Assembly: GCA_003342815.1 (NCBI GenBank)
Contig: PTEX01000200.1
Location: 325,570-389,569, forward strand
Reading direction: 5' to 3'
Origin: Eudromia elegans
Lineage: Eukaryota > Chordata > Aves > Tinamiformes > Tinamidae
DNA: 64,000 nucleotides
This document shows positions 56,149 through 64,000 of the stretch, piece after piece; the stretch's first letter is position 1, and each line of letters begins with the position of its first letter. A program made the position numbers and the translations under genes. The notes under the pieces were generated by a model. The model was not told the DNA's origin and searched no databases. It saw only the letters and a program-made list of their open reading frames with translations.

Positions 56149-57286
56149 GACCTGGACGTTGTCTACCTTGACTTCAGCAAGGCTTTCAGCACAAGTCTCC
56201 CACAACATCCTTATAGGAAAGCTCCAGAAGTGTGGATTGGACATGTGGACAGTGAGGTGGCTTGGGCACTGGCTCGATGACAGAGCCCAAAGGGTTGTGA
56301 TAAACAGGGCCGAGTCTAGTTGGTGGCCTATGGCCAGCAGTGTCCCCCACGGGTCAGCGCTGGGCCCAGTGCTGTTCAACTTGTTCATCAACAACTTGGA
56401 CGAAGGCACAGAGTGCACCCTGAGCAAGTTTGCTGATGACACCAAACTGGGTGGAGTGGCCAACACTCCAGAGGGCTGTGCTGCCATCCAGAGGGATCTG
56501 GACAGGTTGGAGTAGGGAAGAGAGGAATCTCATGAGGTTCAACAAGGAAAAGTGCCGGATCCTGCACCTGGGGAGGAATAATCCCAGGCACCAGTACAGA
56601 TTAGGGGCTGACCTGCTGCTAAGCAGCTCCACGGAAAGGGATCTGGGAGGCCTGGTTGACAAGTTAACCATGAGTCAGCAATGTGCCCTTGAGGCCAAGA
56701 AGGTCAATGGGATCCTGGTTGCATCAGGAGGAGCACTGCCAGCAGGTTGAGAGAGGGGATCCTGCCCATCTCCTCAGCTCTGGTGAGGCCGCAGCTGGAG
56801 TACTGGGTGCAGTTCTGGGCTCCTCAGGAAAAGAGAGACGTGGAACTTCTAGTGAGGGTCCAGCAACAAGTGACAAACATGATCAAGGGACTGGAGCACC
56901 TACTGTATGAGGAGAGGTTAAATGAGTTGGGCCTGTTTAACCTAGAGAAGGATGAGAGGGGAATCTAACCAATGTGTACAATTTCCTGAGGTATGATTGT
57001 AGAGATGAGGGGGCTAAACTGTTTTCCATAGTGGCTGGTGATAGGACAAGGGGCAATGATTTTAAACTGAAACACAGCAAGTTCCATCTCCATGGGAGAA
57101 AATTTCTTTATTGGTAGGGTGAGAGCGCCCTGGAACAGACTGCCCAGAGAGGTTGTGGAATCTCCTTCTCTGGAGATCTTCCAAACCCACTTGGATGTCA
57201 TCCTGTACCCCATGCTCCAGGGGTCCCTGCTGGAGCAGGGAGTTGGACTAGATGATCCCTGTGATTCTGTGAAATTGGAATCATAG
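56149..57286 (+). mobile_element. CR1 retrotransposon, 5'-truncated copy with reverse transcriptase remnant
   Basis: About 1.14 kb, plus strand, antisense to GLCCI1. It begins inside the reverse transcriptase domain ([13 protein letters not shown]) and continues through [36 protein letters not shown] and the catalytic box FADD (56429-56440, the F/YADD metal-binding motif) to CR1 C-terminal blocks such as NRLPREVVESPSLEIFQT. It ends with ggagttggactagatgatcc and a short tail of gtgattctgtga. At least one frameshift near 56200 and a stop at about 56514 break the frame, so it is inactive. The CR1 clade is the dominant LINE of birds. Confidence 0.95.
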
Positions 57287-57778
57287 TGGGAACATTATCT
57301 AAGTGAAAAGAGAATATTCTTCAGTGGATTTCAGGTAATTAGAAAACTGTGACAAAACTGATATAACGCTATTCTTACTCAGGATTTTATATATATAAAA
57401 AAGGACATGGTCTTCTAAAGAGGAAATAAAACATATAGTACAGGTAACTGTTTTCAGGTTGTTCTCATACACCATATGTTTTGCACAAGTGTTAGTCACC
57501 CATTTGTGTCTGATTCAGAGAATAAAGATCCATTTCAAACAGGTACTTCTCAATTTATCAGTAGTGGTGCAAGTTAAACCCTTAGGAGCAACAACTGTGC
57601 CACTGTTTATTGTTAGGGCACACACAACTTAAATAAGGTCAAACCGCTACAGTATTCTGATAAAATCTTACATTAAAGTTCCAAAACTCAAAGTCATAAC
57701 ATTTTCTGACTTTCCAGGGAGTCTCCAAAGGATGTTATATATGGGATATTGCATATAGGATACTGTCTTCAAAACAGT

Positions 57779-57826
57779 GTTATGTAACAGGGAAAACTAT
57801 TATCTGTTATCTAACAGGGAAAACTA
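57779..57826. repeat. 21-bp direct duplication, period 27
   Basis: gttatgtaacagggaaaacta (57779-57799) recurs with one change at 57806-57826. Confidence 0.9.
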
Positions 57827-58017
57827 AGATTCACTATTCTGAAAAAAAGACAACTTTGTGTTCACAAACATCTTCCACTGACCCAAGACCAACTTGCTAG
57901 GCTAACCCCTATTAACTTGTGCAGGAAACAGTTATTGCACAAGGGAAGCCCAAGAAAGCCAATTGTTTGCTAGCGGGCCATAGTCAAGGTTTTGATGGGA
58001 CACAGGAGCAGAGAGGG

Positions 58018-58063
58018 GGAGGAGGGGTGACGGTGCCACCCCAAGGAGGAGGGGTGACGGTGC
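58018..58063. repeat. 19-bp direct duplication, period 27
   Basis: ggaggaggggtgacggtgc occurs at 58018-58036 and 58045-58063 in a GC-rich patch. Confidence 0.9.
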
Positions 58064-61000
58064 AGCCTTGGGCTGAAGATATTATTAGAAGACTGCGCAC
58101 TACATGCTGAGGGAACTATACACTCTGAATATCTCCGGCTTTGCCTTAGCATAGGCTGAGGACACAAGACGACCACAACCCTATCTCTCCAGACAGCTGG
58201 AAGGGACAGCACACAGGGACATTTCTGGTCACAAGGCCATATTCAAAGAGCTGGGAAAGGAGGAAAGGATTCCTGAGAGGGCACATATCTTAGTTCCTAG
58301 CATGGATGAGATCCTAGTTTTCCTCCCCCCATTTGCCCAAAAAAAGGTAGAAACTGCCTCCTCACTTAAAAGGACTTGGTATTTTGAAACTGTGTGATAT
58401 CCATACTGCAGAAGATTCAAATTGTGATCCTTTTCGGTGCTTATAAATTATTTCTAAGCTTCAGGATTTTATTTTCGAATTAAAAATAGTCATTACATAA
58501 ATCAGTGATGGAAAACTCAGAAGTCAAATAAGGAGAAATGAATAAAGCATAATTGAAGAACGATCTTATTTTTTTGAAAAATGAATTAACATTTAGAATT
58601 TGTAAGTGATTATTAAGCGCAGACATTCAATTTTCTTCCTTGCACTCTCCAACTGAATTCATTTTGCAGTTGTCTCCATCTTCAAAATGGCTGCACAAAG
58701 AAAAAGGAGGTATTCTTAGGCTGAAAGAACTGCTGTTGATGTAGCCCTTCAAAGGGCGAGATACCCAAACTATTTTACTTGCCTGAAAATGCCTTAAGCC
58801 ACCGTTTACATAAGAGGCTGGAGTGGAAAAAAAAAAAATGGATGAGACTCTGTATTTAAATATTATTATTAAAGCAAGATGAGATATTAAGTGTATTAAT
58901 GATCACTAGTTCTGCAGCAGAATTGTCCAGGTCATTCATCTTTACCACAAAGGCCATTCTTTCATCAGTAAGAGATCAATTTCAAAAAAGTTAGTCAATG
59001 TGTTAAACCTTACTATATTAACTACTTTTTGTTGAACATATGCTAAATCCATGGAGAACTAAACTACTGTGTCAAGTGCTGGCAATGCATGTCTCTACTG
59101 AAGACATTGCCAACTGATTTAAATGGAAATTTTCATTTTCCAGTGTGAAGAAAAAGTATTACCTTCCTCAGATGAGCACAATTACTCAGCTGAAGTACCA
59201 TAAAAAGAGTCTCTCAAATATTCACTTAAACTGAAACACTGTCAAGCGTATACCTTATCCATACTCATTTCTGTTACAGCTGTTCCTTTAAAATCCAGAC
59301 TGACTTAAAATTTGGGAGTTACCGCCACCAGTCACTAATCTTTCCCCCTTCCATCATGTTATTTGGAACAGTAGCACAAAGTAATATTTTAAAAACAGGT
59401 AGTTTTTCACTGTTAAGCTTAGCAATATAGAGAAGTCCAACAGCTCCTTACGTACTAGTCTATCTTTGACAAACACTAACTTTCCTGTAAGATTCCATAC
59501 AACACCTTCTTGACCTATCGTTCCTGATTGTTAAGGCATAGTTTCCATTCCATTCTCAAAACTTGGGAAAGAAAACTACAACAATGGGAGCCATGAATTT
59601 CAGAAACCCAACTTCAGTTTTAGCTCCCATTTTTCCATGCACCAATGTTGGTCAGTAACTTAAATTTTGCCAAATATACCAACAGTAATCCTTGCTTACT
59701 TCCAAAGAATAGGAATCAAAGGTCAGGTAGCCATTTTAAATAAACATAGAAACAAGTAATGTATATGTATTTATTTCATAGAATTATTTTTCCCCATAAG
59801 GCAAATACCCCCTTAAGAGCTTTATGTCTTACTACAAAATCCTGGAAGTTCAAACGAGAAAGTACATTTCCATAGTTCTTTCCTGTTGCTTTTTAACAGG
59901 TGAAAGAAGTTTCATTAATTTGTGTTATAAAACATATTTAATAATGACACCTAATAAGTCTTAAGAGTTTTAATAACAATATGTAACAACTCTCTCTTGT
60001 AGACAACTTTGTAGGTTCAAATTTAGCCAATGTCTTTTACTTAACTATGTTATATTATTTAACTATAATATATTCCAACAAAAGCTATTTTGGGAAGAGA
60101 AAGGGATAAAGCTGTTTTGGCCATGCAATTATGAGAATACTGCTATTATGCAAGCATCAGGAAATAGGAAGTGTCACAAAAATTACTTCCTTACCTTGTA
60201 TTTGTTAGAAATAAAAGAAGGATCAAGAAGATCTCTCGTATAAATGCTTATGATGGCAAAATATTGGATGGCTTTAATCCAGGATATTAAAATAGTTCCA
60301 GCTTTTGAAGTCTGAATTTTGATTTTTAAACACTGGTATTTCTTACTAGTCTGGAGAGTAGTTATGTTACTGTCCTACTCTATTCCTCATTCTACTAGTC
60401 TTTTATCTACTAGCCTTACAATAAATATAAATCTTATTATTTGGAATGTGGTTACACAGTTGTTTTGCATCTTTTCTAATTGTATTCTCTTAGTACTTTT
60501 GGCAACACTCCAGTAGTTATTTTGGGAAGGAAAAGATATTGGGAACTAATAGCCAAGTTGATTACAGTATTTTCCAAATGTCCTGAAAAAGGTTTTTTTT
60601 TTTAAAAAAAAAAAAATTATAAAACTATACAGACAGAAGTTTGAAGAAATAGGAAGCATAATATTAGCTAGTATCATTGCAGTTAACATAAAAAATGAAA
60701 GTATTCNAGGAAAGCATTTTTGAGCTTGACTCATATATAAATATTGACAGAAATCATTTACAGTTTTCTGGTACACAAACATACTATGGGAGAAAAACTA
60801 AACAGGAAATCCATTTTCTTAACATTTATACCAGATACTTTTCATAGTAACAGAAACTACTGATTTTATCCCCATAAAAAGCAATGCTGCATGTTCTGGT
60901 TCTTTATTTGTAAAGCCCAACTGTTCACAAGAGAATAACACATGCTTGCTTGCTTAGTTCAAGGTTTATTCTCTCCCCTTTTTATTAAATTGTCCTTTGT

Positions 61001-63209
61001 CACAAACCATGCTGCTTCACTTTCTATCAGTGCTGCATTTGTGCTATCAGAGGTGTACTCATATTCCCGCCAAGAAAACCATGAATTGAGGTATTCAATG
61101 AGACACTTATTTCATTGCCAGCCTCTAGAACACAAACATAAGCTATAAACATTTATATATTAATGAGGTGCAAGCACGCTAATAAAGAGTAGAATACACT
61201 CATTCACGCAAGTAGGGAATCACAAGTTCCCTCTGCCACTTTTCCCTACTTTTTAGTATCTTGAAACAATTTCTGATTTCTCATCCACTCAGTATCAATA
61301 CCAACCAAATATAAACACTGATATCCTATGAAGCATAAACCCTCAAATTNGCTTAAAGCAAACTGTCAACAGATACATAAAATCCCAGTTTCAAAACAAA
61401 ATTAAGTATTTTGCTGTAGAATAAAAATGTTTATGGCATCATAGAAAGAAAAGAAAAAAAAAAAAAGGCAGTAAGAGGGGCAAAAAACAGAGCATGCCGC
61501 TCTCATTCACATAGTAGTGATGTCAATGTCTGCAGTGGTAGCTGCTTTGACCTGTAGGGACTCAGAGCTAAAATGGTATCACATAATATAGTTTAGAAAA
61601 AGAACTGCTGGCAAATCACTGAAATATTCCCAGCAGTTTCATAGGATTCCCATACCCAATTCAAACAATCTATTNTAGAAAAAGTCTGAAATGAAGTGAG
61701 GAAGGGGCAGGTGTCTTAAGAAGAGAAAAACATCTATTCACCAGAATCACAAGCAGTTTCCAGCACAAGCACATGAAAATCTGACTGCAGAGCTAAAGAC
61801 AAATGGATCCCTTGCACGGGTAAGAAAAACAACAGGATTATACCTAGACTATATGCTTTCAATTTACAGCAGTGGGAAATGCTTTAAAAAACTGGCAAAA
61901 AAACTTAATCAAGTAGCTTCCCCAAGACTTGCATAGTGGTAACAACCACAAATAGCCAGTGTCGCACATTGTTTAACAAGCTGCAGCAAGATGGTCCACG
62001 GCTGAAAACAGAAGATTTTCAAGCCCTCCATTATTATTGCAGCAGTCCTCTCCCTCACCAATCAATTTTTTACACACTATTATTGCCACACACACTACAA
62101 ACACCATTTCTAGTAGTCACACATCACATATTAAAACGCTGAGAACAAACAAGGAAACAAAGACAAAATCCTGCCCCACAGCACCCAACTATACTNCAAA
62201 TAAAATAGCCCCGGCTTTTGTGATGGGTTTATTTTTTTTAGCCTTTTAATGTACAACAGCACAGTAAGAGGGTATCTTATTGCCCTAGCCTGCTAGAAAA
62301 TGGTGCCTGTATTTCTGCAAAAATAAAGCTGTTGACNTGTGTGAGTGCGGTCATTATTAGGGCGATCACGTTGTTTTCATTCATTCATTGAGGATTTGCT
62401 GGAGGACGGCAGCTTCTGCAGCAGCAGCTGGCTGGACCTGGAGGATGGGGGACAAACTCCTCGCAGCGCATACAGATTGCGGGGGGTGGTCCTTGATGGA
62501 CCATTTATGATCTTATAGCCTGCGCTCATGAAACTACATCACACTGTATACGTTGCTAACGTGGTTCACCATGGGGCAGGCTCCAACAAGTTTAATGATG
62601 GAAAAGTCATTCAGCACTAATTTATAGCCTGATTAATTAAGGCTAAAAGAGCCCACAGATGAANAACACCAAAACCGCTTGCTAAAATTTCCCCTTAAAC
62701 AAACAAACAATCACGTGCAGTAATGAAATGCTTCAGTGCTCTGCAGTGTTTTTCTTTGCTTGCAGCTAACTGCCCACATTCCTTCCTCTTCAGCACACTT
62801 TAAGTGTATATCTTTATATCCTGCACCACTACAGTGTTTTGCACCCGATTCCCAGAATTAAGTCATTTACTGTATTTGTCATCACCTTGAACATTAGCAC
62901 TATTCATATCCATTGATTGTTTTTGTTTTGCCTCCTTCTCCACTAGCATTTTCCAAAGGTTAAAGAAGGAAGAGAGAAATCTACATCTAATGTTTAATGC
63001 AATTGGCACATACGATCTTTAAAATTGTAAATATACCCTGAANGAAGCAGAACTACTGCGAGCTAGTTCCATTTGCAGGGATGCAAGAACTTCTGCAAAA
63101 AGCTGTGATCTTTTGGGGATATAAGTTAAAAAAAAAAAAAATCTCCGTTCAGATCCTAACAAATCAGATTTGTTCATCTGCATAAGGACAGGCACCACGC
63201 AAGGTAAAC

Positions 63210-64000
63210 TGACTGCCTGCGTACGTGGCGGTGACATCGTGCTCACTNGCAGCACGCTGCCCGTTCCCTGGGACCGCTCTGCTTACGCAGACCTGCTGAA
63301 GTTACAACCAGCACAGGCTGCCAGAATTTGCTACACATTTAGCAGGGCTGAGGGCTGGGAGGATGGGGAGCACAGATCCCAGCGCTACAGAATACGCCGG
63401 CAAGCAGAAACCAAACACGCTCAGGCTTCAGGAGGGGAGCACGGAAAGGGCTCCCGGGAACAGACGAGGTGCGATACCCGAGAGCCGCAGCCGGCTAACA
63501 TAAAACGCGCATTTAGTCTGATNCATTCAGCTGCTGAAGGCATGGGGGGTAAAATGGCCACTGCCACTTTAACACACTCAATAATTTAACGGACAACCTG
63601 ACGCAGGTTAAGTTAGACTTGCTAAGAGCCAGTTTTACATTTTAAACCTTATAAGTCTATTCTGGCAGCAGGATAATAAATATATGTTTATATACTTTTT
63701 TTNCACCGTCTTAAGCATTCGGTATTGAATATCTCAGAAACAGGCAGCCAGTGTCACTTGTTTTCCAGCAGCTCAATGTGGGGGTTTCCTTTTTGGTTTT
63801 TGTGTCTCCGTTCGAGAACGTTACATAATTTTAACTCCAGACGTTAAAAATCAATAAACGCACAGGAACGCAAGCGGCGCGGCGCCCAAGCCAAGCCCCG
63901 CAGGGCAGGGGTCTGCGCGGCTCCCCGCGCCCTGGGGGGCCCCGCCGGGCCCCTCGGCGCAACCCGCGGCCGTTGGCGCCGCTGCCCCCGCGCGGGCCGG
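63210..64000. promoter_or_regulatory. GLCCI1: CpG island edge next to GLCCI1 exon 1
   Basis: CpG frequency rises from about 63210 and becomes extreme from 63870 to the end (gcggcgcggcgcccaagcc, ccgccgggcccctcggcgc). The expected end of exon 1 (a basic Ser/Pro-rich segment followed by a GT donor, in minus-strand sense) is not present in the last 140 bases. This is therefore most likely the start of intron 1 within the promoter-associated CpG island, with exon 1 just beyond 64000. Confidence 0.6.

Noticed and set aside
63861-64000. GLCCI1 exon 1 at the right edge
   Set aside because: The minus-strand translation gives no basic Ser/Pro-rich end of exon 1, and no convincing GT donor in the right phase is present, so I called only a CpG island.

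Overview
This window is vertebrate genomic DNA, almost certainly from a bird. It has long AT-rich introns with consensus GT-AG splice sites, and three 5'-truncated CR1 retrotransposon copies whose 3' ends match the avian/sauropsid CR1 tail. There are no bacterial-style operons. Scattered single Ns and a 315-base N run (2366-2680) show that it comes from a draft assembly.

The only protein-coding gene I can firmly identify lies on the minus strand. It is GLCCI1 (glucocorticoid-induced transcript 1, FAM117 family). Seven consecutive coding exons can be placed to the base: 44593-44744, 36232-36318, 30488-30601, 27682-27834, 21179-21389, 15648-15768 and 14250-14595. The reading frame is continuous through every splice junction and ends in a TAG stop. 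Together the exons encode about 394 residues, roughly the C-terminal 70% of a protein that I recall as about 547 residues in human. Exon 1, which carries the N-terminal low-complexity region, is not here; it should lie just beyond base 64000, where the sequence becomes a CpG island. The 3' UTR runs down to a good poly(A) site near 11.69 kb.

Layout from left to right: 1-2365 is intergenic, with a diverged 21-bp repeat abutting the assembly gap. 2681-5840 is GC-rich intergenic sequence with a CR1 tail. 5870-7450 is an orphan CpG-rich block. 7450-11685 is ordinary intergenic sequence. 11686-14249 is the GLCCI1 3' UTR. 14250-44744 holds exons 8 to 2 and introns 7 to 2. 44745-64000 is the 5' part of the gene, all intron 1 in this window, with a 1.1-kb CR1 fragment at 56.1-57.3 kb.

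GLCCI1 is a largely disordered, Ser-rich cytoplasmic protein. The visible exons show two TQT motifs of the dynein light chain LC8 type, a short Lys/Gln/Arg-rich predicted coiled coil and several basic-Ser phosphorylation-like sites. I found no RNA genes, CRISPR arrays or intact mobile elements, and no clearly novel system. The most notable unexplained signals are a tandem (NAGNAG) acceptor at exon 4, an LC8 motif split exactly by an intron, two clusters of strong inverted repeats in intron 3, a 21-bp A/T-cluster repeat beside the gap, and the orphan CpG island.
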